A stretch of DNA of 64,000 nt from JADKIH01 sp031427625 (GTDB taxonomy: Bacteria; Bacteroidota; Bacteroidia; AKYH767-A; 2013-40CM-41-45). The notes under the pieces are model-generated. The model saw only the letters and a program-made list of their open reading frames with translations. It had not been told where the DNA came from and ran no database searches. Both the position numbers and the translations under genes were made by a program. How positions within the stretch are numbered: the first letter of the stretch is position 1; every line of letters begins with the position of its first letter. The DNA lies in the NCBI GenBank assembly GCA_031427625.1, contig JANPNV010000168.1, positions 21,126-85,125 on the forward strand. The letters are read 5' to 3'. This document shows, piece after piece, positions 26,090 to 35,136 of the stretch.

Positions 26090-26882
26090 AGAATATATAT
26101 CGTCCGGTATTGTCGAATTGTATGCGTTGAATTCATTATCTCCCGAAGAGAGAAATGAGTTTGAGCGTAATATTCTGCTTTATCCAGAAATCGGAACAGA
26201 GCTTAAAAAAGTAGAGAAGGCATTGGAGGATTATTCAATCGCTCACTCTGTTAATCCACGTCCTGTTTTACGATCAATAATATTAGAGGCTGTTTTATCG
26301 GGAGAAAAAAAGAGTACGAATAAGGAAAAGGGAAAAGTGATTCAGATGGATTACTCGCCTACATATAAATACCTTATTGCTGCCAGTCTAGCTGCACTCA
26401 TAGTAAGTACGTTTGCTTCCTGGTTTTTTTATTCACGGTGGGATGAGGCCGAGCAGCGATATACTATAATGCTGAATCAAAAGAATGAACTTGCTGAGAG
26501 TTATAATATCGTCAAAGCTAATTATGATGAATCTACAGCCACTCTTTTTGTTATGCGCGATGAAGATTCGAAAGTGATAGTTCTTAATGCAACAGACACC
26601 ATGCATAGATACCAGGCGAGAGTTTATTGGAATAATCGGACACATCAATCCTATATAGATATACTTTCTCTTCCCACGCCGGATAGCGGAAAACAATTTC
26701 AGCTATGGGCTTTAGTAGGTGGTAAACCAAAAGACGCAGGAGTTTTTTCTTCTCAGGATATAGGTCTTCAGCGTCTTAAAGATGTTGATAAAGCAGATAT
26801 GTGGGCTGTTACACTTGAACCAAAAGGAGGCAGCATAACTCCAACACTTGACCAGATGTATCTTATTTCAAAAAGTAGTTGA
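26079..26882 (+). CDS. RskA-like anti-sigma factor
   Basis: A 267-residue single-pass membrane protein: N-terminal cytoplasmic helical domain (about 1-95) with I-V-E-L-Y-A-L-N-S-L-S-P-E-E-R, one TM (about 97-117), then a periplasmic RskA-type domain with Y-W-N-N-R-T-H-Q-S-Y, L-W-A-L-V-G-G-K-P-K-D-A-G and W-A-V-T-L-E-P-K-G-G. The N-domain would bind the ECF sigma encoded upstream and release it after regulated proteolysis; this mechanism is known for the family, not shown here. The next gene on the strand is 587 bases away. Confidence 0.9.
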   Translation: MDIKEYISSGIVELYALNSLSPEERNEFERNILLYPEIGTELKKVEKALEDYSIAHSVNPRPVLRSIILEAVLSGEKKSTNKEKGKVIQMDYSPTYKYLIAASLAALIVSTFASWFFYSRWDEAEQRYTIMLNQKNELAESYNIVKANYDESTATLFVMRDEDSKVIVLNATDTMHRYQARVYWNNRTHQSYIDILSLPTPDSGKQFQLWALVGGKPKDAGVFSSQDIGLQRLKDVDKADMWAVTLEPKGGSITPTLDQMYLISKSS

Positions 26883-27469
26883 AATATTTTTTTATAGTTA
26901 ACAGATTATTTTTCAACTGAAGAGATTCCAGCGATTTTTTTTTATTCAAGATTAGAAATATAAAATTTGAGAATGTAATTTCATTCGATCACTTCATAAG
27001 CGTGGATATAATTCGCTGATTTTATCCTATCGCAATTGATCCCATTGAAATTTTTCGAACTCTTTTTTAATAAAAAACTTTTTAAGGTTAAATTTAGCAG
27101 AATTGTTCATCAGCTATTATAGTTAAATGCTATTCCATAAAACAATATTGGATTCAGAAACCTGATGCAAATTGGGTTGGTTTTTTATGGAAACAATGAG
27201 CAACTAGTTTCCGGGCCATTAAAATGCCGAACATATTATTTTGGAAAGCACAACTTCCATTTCGTTAAATATTAAAAGAGATACATCCTTCACCAGATCT
27301 GTTTCTGATGCCGAAAATTTCCATGAAATCCATTTTTTTAAATTAAAACATTGATTTCTGATTTTTTTCAATTTTTCAAAAACCACTCATGTGATTCATT
27401 CCGTATGTGAGTTATAATCCGTTTTTAAAGATTACTCTAATAATTATCACAAACAAAAAAATTAAAACT
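26883..27469. other. 587-base region upstream of DUF4331 gene
   Basis: No gene. The AT-rich stretch has poly-T runs and no perfect -7/-33 promoter. It presumably carries the promoter of the DUF4331 cluster, possibly one recognised by the ECF sigma encoded upstream. The sequence was read on both strands and no ORF with family-like features was seen. Confidence 0.35.
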
Positions 27470-29551
27470 ATGACAAAGACTACTCGAAAGAGGCTTTCTA
27501 TAGCCTCAGTGTTCATCGCAATGCTCACAATCGGCGGAATTATTACGTATCAATCGCAAAACCTGACAGCATCCAGTCATCGTGAAGCACCAATGATTAG
27601 TAATGACCCTGTTGCCGATAACACAGATCTTTATGCTTTTCGTGATCCGACAGATTCGAATAAGATCACAATCATCGCCAACTATGTCCCTGCAGAACTT
27701 CCGCAAGGCGGGCCGAATTATTTTTCATTCGGCGAAAATGTACGTTACGAAATTCACGTAAAGAACAATGGAACAACAGCAGGTGATGATATTACTTATC
27801 GTTTCACTTTTTCAAAGGTGAACGAAGATTCTACCACATTCTTTAATATAAGATTGGGGGCACAGAATCTGAAGACAACTTATACTGCAGAGAAAAGTAT
27901 TGGTGGAGGATTGTTTACTACAATTATTACTAACGGCGTTGTACCCCCTCCAAACATAGGCCCGCGTTCTATATCTTCTCCTGTTGGTCTGAATGCTCCA
28001 AATTATGAGTCATTATTTACCAGTGCAATTACAAATGCTACTACCGGAGAAAAAGTTTATTGTGGTCCGGCTGATGATCCTTTCTTTGTTGATCTGGGTG
28101 GTATTTTTGATCTTGGCCAGACACGTGCAGGTGGTTCAGGTGCTGATGCTCCAAAGGATGGTTTGAAATGCAAGAACGTTCATGTGATTGCATTACAAAT
28201 TGACATCAGTGATCTTCAGAAGGACGGTAAAACAGTAGGTCAGGCAACAAATATTCTCGATCCCGATTTTGTAATCGGAGTATGGGCTTCTGCGAGTCGT
28301 CGCCAGTTACGTACTCTCAATGGAGACGGAACTGAAACTCATACAGGATCTTATGTACAGGTTTCCCGCCTTGGAATGCCGCTTACAAACGAAGCTGTAA
28401 TTCCTATCGGCAAAAAAGATTTCTGGAATTCGCTTACTCCTTATCAGGACAGCACATACTTCGACGGTTACTTTACAAATCCGGAACTTGGATTGTATAT
28501 GGACGACAGTTTGTTTGGCGGTGCTGTGCCTGCATTTTCAAATCTACGCATACAGCATGCATCTCCAACGGTGCTCGGTAACGTTGACTTCGGAAATAAC
28601 CATGATGGCTTATATGTAATCTATGGGCATCCGGCAACAAACGGTACGGCATTAGATACAGCAATCTTTGGAAAATATCTTCTTCGTGCCGGTCAACCAC
28701 GTTCAGTCGATCTACTACCAATTTTTTATACAGGTGTTCCTAATCTGGCGCCTTACCAGCTTGCAACAGGAAAGACAGCTGGGAACCCACTTACTGCAGG
28801 AAAGCCATTCATCAACAATTTTCTGCCAACATTCGGTGATATGCTCCGACTGAATATGGCAGTGCCTGTAACACCGAGAAATTCTCCTGATTTTTCATCG
28901 CTCGGATTAATTTCTGCTGCTGTATTGGGATTAACTGATTCACGTTTCAATACAACAACAAATCTGGAAAACATTCCGAACATGGATGGTTTCCCGAATG
29001 GACGTAGGCTTGAAGATGATGTAACGCGAATCGAACTACAGGCTGTAGGAGGAGTTGTACTTGCTGCTGTGGGATTATGGTATGACGATTATACTATTGG
29101 TGGCAGTCCTTTAACTGCACAATTGCTAAATGTATTAGGTTACACAACAGGTGTTGAAAAAAATGATACAACATTCCGTACAGATTTTCCTTTTGTTCAG
29201 ATTCCATGGAGCGGTTATGATCTATGTACAGGAGGATATGTACTTACTTCGATCAATCCAAATGGAGGATTAAATGTAGGTGCACCTCAGTTACTCATGG
29301 AAAGTTTTCCAAATCCTGCTAATGATGCTGTAACAATTCGATATAGAGTTAACTCAAGAACAAGAGTGTCGATTAAAATATATGATACAACAGGGAAAAT
29401 TGTTTCTAATCCGGTTAACAATGAAACACAGGAATCGGGATCTTACGATTTGAAATGGGCAAGTGCGGGTATAAGTCCGGGTATTTACTATATAACATTG
29501 GCGAATAACGGACAGACAGTTCAGTCGTTGAAAGTTTCTATTGCGAGGTGA
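27470..29551 (+). CDS. DUF4331 protein with T9SS type A sorting domain
   Basis: A 693-residue secreted protein: hydrophobic signal segment (about 9-26), then the DUF4331 start A-S-S-H-R-E-A-P-M-I-S and N-T-D-L-Y-A-F-R-D-P. DUF4331 has no known biochemical function; it is found in extracellular or outer-membrane proteins. The C-terminal 80 residues (F-P-N-P-A-N-D-A-V-T-I-R-Y, I-Y-D-T-T-G-K-I-V, P-G-I-Y-Y-I-T-L) form a type A sorting domain, so it leaves the cell by type IX secretion. The ATG at 27470 is preferred over a GTG at 27407 because the signal begins there. First gene of a six-gene run. Confidence 0.9.
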   Translation: MTKTTRKRLSIASVFIAMLTIGGIITYQSQNLTASSHREAPMISNDPVADNTDLYAFRDPTDSNKITIIANYVPAELPQGGPNYFSFGENVRYEIHVKNNGTTAGDDITYRFTFSKVNEDSTTFFNIRLGAQNLKTTYTAEKSIGGGLFTTIITNGVVPPPNIGPRSISSPVGLNAPNYESLFTSAITNATTGEKVYCGPADDPFFVDLGGIFDLGQTRAGGSGADAPKDGLKCKNVHVIALQIDISDLQKDGKTVGQATNILDPDFVIGVWASASRRQLRTLNGDGTETHTGSYVQVSRLGMPLTNEAVIPIGKKDFWNSLTPYQDSTYFDGYFTNPELGLYMDDSLFGGAVPAFSNLRIQHASPTVLGNVDFGNNHDGLYVIYGHPATNGTALDTAIFGKYLLRAGQPRSVDLLPIFYTGVPNLAPYQLATGKTAGNPLTAGKPFINNFLPTFGDMLRLNMAVPVTPRNSPDFSSLGLISAAVLGLTDSRFNTTTNLENIPNMDGFPNGRRLEDDVTRIELQAVGGVVLAAVGLWYDDYTIGGSPLTAQLLNVLGYTTGVEKNDTTFRTDFPFVQIPWSGYDLCTGGYVLTSINPNGGLNVGAPQLLMESFPNPANDAVTIRYRVNSRTRVSIKIYDTTGKIVSNPVNNETQESGSYDLKWASAGISPGIYYITLANNGQTVQSLKVSIAR

Positions 29552-29563
29552 TTTATGTTTGAT

Positions 29564-29600
29564 ATAAGACCGGGCCTGTAAGTCCGGTCTTATTTAATTT
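29564..29600 (+). terminator. Hairpin terminator or attenuator after DUF4331
   Basis: Perfect 10-bp inverted repeat ATAAGACCGG/CCGGTCTTAT with a 10-base loop, followed by TTTAATTT, 13 bases after the stop codon. The T run is short, so readthrough into the TPR gene is plausible. Confidence 0.7.
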
Positions 29601-29610
29601 ACACAAAGCC

Positions 29611-30936
29611 ATGAAAAAAAAATACACATACTTCTTTATTCTCTTTTCCTTTTTTGCTTTTACGGTTCTTATATTAAAGTATAGAAAGTCCGATGTCAAA
29701 TATGAACTGGAGTTACGTCATGGAGCACTTGCATCTACATCTGAATGGTTGAATAGTAAGTCGGCCATTGAAGGATTGATTGAAAGGCTAAGAAATAATC
29801 CGTCAGACAATAAAATAAAACTTTCATTGGGCATGGCTTACATTCAGGAGGCACGTATTTCCGGAAATCATGCTTACTATGATAAGGCCGCTTTGGAACT
29901 TTTTAATTCTATACTTAACAAAGAGGAAAATAATTTTGAAGCATTAATTGGAAAAGCTACTGTATTATTATCACAACATCATTTTTCAGATGCAATACCG
30001 GTGGCAGAACAGGCAATGAAGATCAGCCAGCATACAGCTGCAGTTTTTGGATTGCTAACGGATGCGTATGTTGAACTTGGAGATTATCAGAAGGCCATAG
30101 AAATGGCAGATAAGATGTCGGCAACACGACCCGATATGCGCTCTTACTCAAGGATATCTTATCTCAGAGAAATTTTAGGCGATTATATTGGAGCTATCGA
30201 TGCGATGAAGATGGCCGTGGAAGCGGGCTATCCGGGTAGTGAACAAACAGAGTGGTGTCGTGTTCAACTGGGACATTTATATGAGAACACAGGCAATCTG
30301 GTAATGGCGCAACATTGTTATGATCAGTCGATATATTTTAGACCGACATTTTCATGGGCATTTGCCGGACTGGCAAGAGTAGAAAAAGCAAAAGGAAATA
30401 ATCAGAATGCAATACAATTGTTAAAGACAGCTCAGGCGATTTTGCCGGATTTCTCTTTCCAGCAAGAGCTAACTGAGATTTACAGAATTTCGAATCTACC
30501 ATATGAGGCTGCCGTTTCGGCAAGAAAGACAATAGAGATTTTAGGAGGAGTACAAGGAGATGATAGCGGAAAAAATCATGGTCACTATGCGGATAAAGAA
30601 CTTTCCTATGCGTATCTCGATGCATATGATTATATAAATGCATACAAGCATGCGCTGATAGAATACAATAGAAGACCAGAAAATATTGAAGTTAATCAGT
30701 TGCTCGCATGGGTTAATTACAAACTCGGACGTTATGAAAAAGCAAATCGGTTAATTGATATAGCGCTGCGAACAGGATCGAAGAACACTGTATTAAACTA
30801 CGAGGCCGGACTTATTAAATCGAAGTTTGGACTTGTTCAGGAAGGTAGCCGTTTGATGAATCAATCGCTTGCAATGAACCCATACATTTCTCCTTCCTTA
30901 AAATGGGAAACAAAGAAGATGATTACAATGCGATGA
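29611..30936 (+). CDS. TPR-repeat protein with N-terminal membrane anchor
   Basis: A 441-residue protein: one N-terminal hydrophobic helix (about 5-23), then tetratricopeptide repeats spread over about 60-430 (for example A-L-I-G-K-A-T-V-L-L, A-A-V-F-G-L-L-T-D-A-Y-V-E-L-G-D-Y, L-G-H-L-Y-E-N-T-G-N-L, A-F-A-G-L-A-R-V-E-K-A-K-G-N). TPR domains hold protein partners; facing the periplasm, it could organise the neighbouring exported proteins. It lies between DUF4331 and HupE-like genes, and its stop codon overlaps one candidate start of the next gene. Confidence 0.88.
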   Translation: MKKKYTYFFILFSFFAFTVLILKYRKSDVKYELELRHGALASTSEWLNSKSAIEGLIERLRNNPSDNKIKLSLGMAYIQEARISGNHAYYDKAALELFNSILNKEENNFEALIGKATVLLSQHHFSDAIPVAEQAMKISQHTAAVFGLLTDAYVELGDYQKAIEMADKMSATRPDMRSYSRISYLREILGDYIGAIDAMKMAVEAGYPGSEQTEWCRVQLGHLYENTGNLVMAQHCYDQSIYFRPTFSWAFAGLARVEKAKGNNQNAIQLLKTAQAILPDFSFQQELTEIYRISNLPYEAAVSARKTIEILGGVQGDDSGKNHGHYADKELSYAYLDAYDYINAYKHALIEYNRRPENIEVNQLLAWVNYKLGRYEKANRLIDIALRTGSKNTVLNYEAGLIKSKFGLVQEGSRLMNQSLAMNPYISPSLKWETKKMITMR

Positions 30937-30974
30937 GAAATTATCAAACTGATATAAAAGAGAAAAATAAAGCG

Positions 30975-31628
30975 ATGAAATATTTGCGTTGGTTTTGTAT
31001 GGCCTTTCTACTGTTGTTTGCAATGCCAGTAGTTGCACATACTCTTCCATTTGATTTTGAAAACATGTCGCAAGGCAATATCGGTTGGGTTTACCTCAAG
31101 ATGGGTTTCGCGCATATTATTCCTCTGGGGTTCGATCATATACTTTTTATTCTGGGAGTATTTCTTTTGAAGCCTGAATTAAAAACGGTCATCTGGCAGG
31201 CAACAGCATTCACGATTGCGCATAGTATAACATTAGGTTTGGCTATCTATGGATTTATTAGTCCAAGTGCTGGATTTATTGAGCCTGTGATTGCACTTTC
31301 AATTGTATTTATAGCAATAGAAAATATTATTGCCGTCGACTTGAAATGGTGGAGAGTTATTTTGATTTTTTTATTCGGGCTTATTCATGGTTGTGGATTC
31401 GCAGGAGTCCTGGCTGAAACAGGTTTGCCTAAAAATGATTTTCTGTTGGCTTTGCTTTCTTTTAACGGCGGCGTGGAGCTTGGCCAAATCAGCATAATTC
31501 TTGTTGCCTGGCTGATATCCATCAGATTTTTAAATGACAGGCACTGGTACCGTACAAGAGTTACAATCCCACTTTCACTTTGCATTTCACTCATTGCGAT
31601 TTATTGGACTGTAGAGAGAGTTTTATAA
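30975..31628 (+). CDS. HupE/UreJ-family membrane protein
   Basis: A 217-residue polytopic membrane protein with a signal-like N-terminus and the HupE/UreJ core: F-A-H-I-I-P-L-G-F-D-H-I-L-F-I-L-G, T-I-A-H-S-I-T-L and G-L-I-H-G-C-G-F-A-G. The His and Asp residues of G-x-D-H and H-S/H-G are those thought to bind nickel in HupE. About six membrane helices. Nickel/cobalt uptake is the reported role for some members, but many, including this subgroup beside DUF4331, have no tested function. ATG at 30975 is used because the signal begins there; an ATG at 30933 overlaps the TPR stop (ATGA) and would add 14 residues. Confidence 0.82.
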   Translation: MKYLRWFCMAFLLLFAMPVVAHTLPFDFENMSQGNIGWVYLKMGFAHIIPLGFDHILFILGVFLLKPELKTVIWQATAFTIAHSITLGLAIYGFISPSAGFIEPVIALSIVFIAIENIIAVDLKWWRVILIFLFGLIHGCGFAGVLAETGLPKNDFLLALLSFNGGVELGQISIILVAWLISIRFLNDRHWYRTRVTIPLSLCISLIAIYWTVERVL

Positions 31629-31710
31629 AAATTGTATATAATTTTGGAATGGATTATTGTAATGTCAAAAGTGTAAGCGAGAGAAATGTCTGAAATTCCA
31701 CAGATATTTT

Positions 31711-31718
31711 TATCTTTG
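31711..31718 (+). promoter_or_regulatory. Perfect -7 box (TATCTTTG) inside the cluster
   Basis: TATCTTTG, the commonest form of the Bacteroidota -7 element, 11 bases upstream of the ATG of the haem-type lipoprotein. No TTG at the -33 distance. It may allow separate expression of the second half of the cluster. Confidence 0.45.
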
Positions 31719-31729
31719 TTATTACGCTT

Positions 31730-32086
31730 ATGAAGTACTTTCTGATTTTATTTTCTGTTTTTACTTCCTGTTCCAAAGAGCAATTTAATCAGCAATTAAT
31801 AAAACCTATGGGATGTGATAGTATCGCTTTTACTTTCGAAAAAAACATCAAACCAATTTTTACATCCAACTGTAATTTTATTGAATGTCATGCAACAAGT
31901 GGCATTGGTAGTTTCGATTTTACTCAATATGCAGTAGTTGCAGATCGCATTAAAGCAGGAACAATGGAGTATCGTCTAGAGCTTCCGATTGACGATCCTC
32001 AACACATGCCTGACGATATGCGTTTAAGTCCTTGTGATTTTTACAAGATTAAAATGTGGATCCGTCAGGGGTATCCGGAAAAATAG
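31730..32086 (+). CDS. Small haem-binding-type lipoprotein (cytochrome c-like)
   Basis: A 118-residue predicted lipoprotein: signal with lipobox F-T-S-C (Cys14), then a cytochrome c-like domain with the unusual haem motif C48-x4-C53-H54 and a distal M-P-D-D-M (93-97) followed by Cys102. This matches a family of Bacteroidota single-haem domains seen in surface redox proteins. It could pass electrons in the periplasm or bind haem without redox function. CX4CH is less common than CX2CH, so a haem cannot be assumed. It lies between the HupE-like and YceI genes; HemW is encoded 8 kb upstream. Confidence 0.72.
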   Translation: MKYFLILFSVFTSCSKEQFNQQLIKPMGCDSIAFTFEKNIKPIFTSNCNFIECHATSGIGSFDFTQYAVVADRIKAGTMEYRLELPIDDPQHMPDDMRLSPCDFYKIKMWIRQGYPEK

Positions 32087-32092
32087 AGAGTT

Positions 32093-32650
32093 ATGAAAAA
32101 ATATCTGTTGCTTCTTTTTTTATGTTCACCTTTTTATTTTGCAAGCGGCCAAGGTATGCTGAAGGCAGTCAACGGAGAAGTATCATTCTATTCTCATGCT
32201 CTGCTTGAAGATATAAAGGCCACAAGTAAACAGGTGAATAGTTTTATAAATATGGGTACAGGTGAAGTTGTTTTTATCATACCAATGAGGAGTTTTCATT
32301 TTGCGAAATCACTGATGGAGGAACATTTTAATGAGAAGTATATTGAGAGTGAGAAGTATCCTCAAGCCACTTATAAAGGGATCATTAATGAGAAGATTGA
32401 TTTTTCTAATCCGGGCTCTTTTTCAATTTCTGCCAAAGGAAGAATGAATATTCACGGTAGAGAAAATGAACTAACTGAATCCGGGCAAATAGAGATTAGA
32501 AATGATACAGTAGTATTTGAGACAAAGTTCTTTGTGGCGATTAAAGATTATAACATTGCAATTCCTAAGCTTTTATTTCAAAATATTGGTGATACTGTCG
32601 AGGTAACCTTGAAAACATTTTACATTCCAAATAAAAAAATTGAGAGGTAA
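32093..32650 (+). CDS. YceI-family periplasmic protein
   Basis: A 185-residue exported protein: signal peptide to about residue 20 (S-P-F-Y-F-A-S-G-Q), then a YceI-type lipocalin-like beta barrel with V-N-G-E-V-S-F-Y-S-H, Y-P-Q-A-T-Y-K-G and G-R-M-N-I-H-G. YceI proteins bind isoprenoid chains such as polyprenyl quinones in the periplasm. Six bases separate it from the haem-type gene, and its stop overlaps the next start (TAATG), so it is within an operon. Ligand cannot be inferred. Confidence 0.88.
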   Translation: MKKYLLLLFLCSPFYFASGQGMLKAVNGEVSFYSHALLEDIKATSKQVNSFINMGTGEVVFIIPMRSFHFAKSLMEEHFNEKYIESEKYPQATYKGIINEKIDFSNPGSFSISAKGRMNIHGRENELTESGQIEIRNDTVVFETKFFVAIKDYNIAIPKLLFQNIGDTVEVTLKTFYIPNKKIER

Positions 32651-33528
32651 TGAAATTAATTCTGTTAATTCTTTTATTGATTTGCATTGATTTTTGTTAT
32701 GCACAAGACGACCTGTTAAAGTCATTGCAGACTCAAACTTTAAGTCAACGCGAAAAAGTACTGGCCACTTTTAAGGGTGATAAAATCATCAACATGGAAA
32801 CGAATGAGACAGTAAAAAAAAAGAATCTGGATTTTCGTGTGAGCCATTTATTTGGCAATGTTGGTGCAGAAAGTGGGGGAGGTATTCATAATTTGTATGG
32901 CATAGATCAGTCAGCAGATATTCGTCTGGGATTTCATTATGGGATTTCCGACAAACTGATGGTAGGCGTCAGTCATGTTAAGAGAAATGAAAATTTAGAA
33001 GGATTGTTCAAGTATAGATTGTTGGATCAGACTACTGATCATCACATGCCTCTGGCCTTAACACTATATGGAAATTCCACATATTCTATTAAGGAATTTA
33101 TTGGGTACACTGAAAATATTTTTCGGTTAACTTATTGTGCACAGGCGATTATTGCGCGCAAGTTTTCATCAAAATTTTCTATGATAGTTGCACCGGGATT
33201 TATACACCGGAATTTCGTGACTGGGGATGATGAAAATAATACATTCAGCTTGTCTGGCGGGATACGTTACAAGTTTACCCGAAGCTCATCAATTATCGCT
33301 GATTATTCTCATACCTATGGAAGAGAAAATCTTTTGATTAATCATTATGACGTATTAGGAGCAGGTGTTGAAATAGAAACAGGCGGACATGTATTTTCGA
33401 TTATGTTTACCAATGCAAGCGGAGTTCTTGAAAATGATTTTTTATTGAATACAGTAGATTCTTGGACAAAGGGTGGATTTAAATTCAGTTTTATTATTTC
33501 CAGGATGTTTAAGTTCGGTAAGGAATAA
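32650..33528 (+). CDS. DUF5777 outer-membrane beta-barrel protein
   Basis: A 292-residue protein with signal peptide (about 1-18) and DUF5777 features: N-terminal L-D-F-R-V-S-H-L-F-G, D-I-R-L-G-F-H-Y-G and repeated amphipathic strands (V-G-V-S-H-V, S-L-S-G-G-I-R-Y-K). Predicted to form a beta barrel in the outer membrane. The start overlaps the YceI stop (TAATG). It closes the cluster that begins with DUF4331. The substrate is unknown; the neighbours suggest a role with the haem-type and YceI proteins. Confidence 0.88.
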   Translation: MKLILLILLLICIDFCYAQDDLLKSLQTQTLSQREKVLATFKGDKIINMETNETVKKKNLDFRVSHLFGNVGAESGGGIHNLYGIDQSADIRLGFHYGISDKLMVGVSHVKRNENLEGLFKYRLLDQTTDHHMPLALTLYGNSTYSIKEFIGYTENIFRLTYCAQAIIARKFSSKFSMIVAPGFIHRNFVTGDDENNTFSLSGGIRYKFTRSSSIIADYSHTYGRENLLINHYDVLGAGVEIETGGHVFSIMFTNASGVLENDFLLNTVDSWTKGGFKFSFIISRMFKFGKE

Positions 33529-33658
33529 AATTATTAGAAATTAATTTCGCAATCGGTAACAAGTTTTTTATTGAAATCGAATTTCCCAATTTGGAATTTA
33601 GAATTGTTTCAAATATTATCCTTCCACGATTTTTCGTTAAAATACTGATTTTGTTGTG

Positions 33659-33689
33659 TTTGCAAATTAAAAAGATCCTTATACATTTG
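33659..33689 (+). promoter_or_regulatory. Full Bacteroidota promoter TTTG-N19-TACATTTG
   Basis: TTTG at 33659-33662, a 19-base spacer, then TACATTTG at 33682-33689. This is the best full match in the window. It precedes the T9SS protein start (33724) by 34 bases. Confidence 0.65.
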
Positions 33690-33723
33690 ATCGTCTAAAT
33701 CAAGTTTGAAAAAATCCTATCTC

Positions 33724-35121
33724 ATGAAAAAAACCATACTCTTAGCAGTAATAATTTTGTCAACGATAATTCAAGTATCTGCGACGCATTTAATGGGTGG
33801 ACAAATTACTGTCAGACAGTTAAATGGTTTGTCATACGAAATTACAATGACTGCTTATCGTGACACAGTTGGAATTCCCATGTATTCTACTGCTACATTT
33901 CATGTCAAAGATATTAACTCAGCATATGATTCAGCTTTTGTTGTGCATCATACAGGAATGAATCCGTTTTTTAACCGTGTCGAAGTATATCAATATATAG
34001 ATACGGTTCTATTACCTGCTACCGGGCAATATCGTATTTCATGGTCGGACTGCTGTCGTAATGATGCAATTCAAAATATGGCAAGTCCGATTTCTGAGTC
34101 TATGTATTTTATGACTGAAGTTTCTGTTGATAATGCCGGTTTTAATTCCACACCTGTTTTTCTGAATCCACCAATAACTCTTGCACAAAAATTTTCTTTA
34201 TTCCAATATAATCCATTGCCTTTCGATGCCGATGGTGATTCACTTGCCTGGTTTTTAGAAACACCATTAGGCGCTCTTGGTGATACTGTTACTGGTTATA
34301 CATTACCTCATGCCGATCCATTAAATCCGTTTACATTAAACCCACTTACTGGTGAAGTGACATGGATGCCAGATTCAAATGGTTTTTGGGTTGCATCATT
34401 TCGTGTTGAAGAATACCGTGTAGGCGTGAAGATTGGAGAAATCAGAAGAGATATGCAAATCATAGTTGTTGATGATACATCTAACTGGCATATGGCTATT
34501 TTCGATAATGGCTCATGGCCGCAGGATGCACTTGGGAATTTCTCAATGAATGTAACACCGAATGTTCCATTTAACCTGACGATAAATGTAACGGATCAGG
34601 ATAATGATCCACTTTTGTTAAATGTTCAAGGCGAGCCAATGATGATGACTACAAATCCTGCACAATGGAGTATGATCAACAATAGTCCAGGAAATACAAC
34701 CGGGTTGTTTTCATGGTCGCCTTCTCTCAATCAGGCAAGAGTAGCACCTTACATTGTTGTATTCAGGGCACTTGAATTTCACAATCAAAGCGTATTTTCA
34801 AGAGATCAGACTCTGATGATAAATGTTAGGGCAACAAATGGTATTTCGAACATTCAGAATGATTTTACACCCGGAAAATTATTTCCTAATCCGAATACAG
34901 GGAATTGGTTCTTGTCTTTCGAAATCGGGAAATCTATGCATGTAACTATAGACATATATGATTTGATTGGTCATAAAGTGAAAAATGTTCTTGATAGGGA
35001 TATGGCTTCAGGAACAAATCTCTTAGAAAACAACGGACTGAAATTAAAAAGCGGTTACTACTTTGTGCAAGTCAATGTAGACGGGCAAAAAGCGACTACA
35101 TATCCTGTAATTATAGAGTAA
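33724..35121 (+). CDS. Secreted protein with T9SS type A sorting domain
   Basis: A 465-residue exported protein. Signal peptide ends near residue 21, and the mature protein begins A-T-H-L-M-G-G-Q-I-T-V, the start seen in a class of large Bacteroidota surface proteins. Two or three Ig-like beta domains follow (for example Y-R-I-S-W-S-D-C-C-R-N, P-F-D-A-D-G-D-S-L-A-W with cadherin-like D-x-D-x-D), then a type A sorting domain at the end (L-F-P-N-P-N-T-G-N-W, I-Y-D-L-I-G-H-K-V, L-K-S-G-Y-Y-F-V-Q-V). Adhesion or calcium-binding role suspected from the D-A-D-G-D motif. The ATG at 33724 is used, not TTG at 33706. A hairpin terminator follows. Confidence 0.88.
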   Translation: MKKTILLAVIILSTIIQVSATHLMGGQITVRQLNGLSYEITMTAYRDTVGIPMYSTATFHVKDINSAYDSAFVVHHTGMNPFFNRVEVYQYIDTVLLPATGQYRISWSDCCRNDAIQNMASPISESMYFMTEVSVDNAGFNSTPVFLNPPITLAQKFSLFQYNPLPFDADGDSLAWFLETPLGALGDTVTGYTLPHADPLNPFTLNPLTGEVTWMPDSNGFWVASFRVEEYRVGVKIGEIRRDMQIIVVDDTSNWHMAIFDNGSWPQDALGNFSMNVTPNVPFNLTINVTDQDNDPLLLNVQGEPMMMTTNPAQWSMINNSPGNTTGLFSWSPSLNQARVAPYIVVFRALEFHNQSVFSRDQTLMINVRATNGISNIQNDFTPGKLFPNPNTGNWFLSFEIGKSMHVTIDIYDLIGHKVKNVLDRDMASGTNLLENNGLKLKSGYYFVQVNVDGQKATTYPVIIE

Positions 35122-35136
35122 GATTTTCGAATTCTA

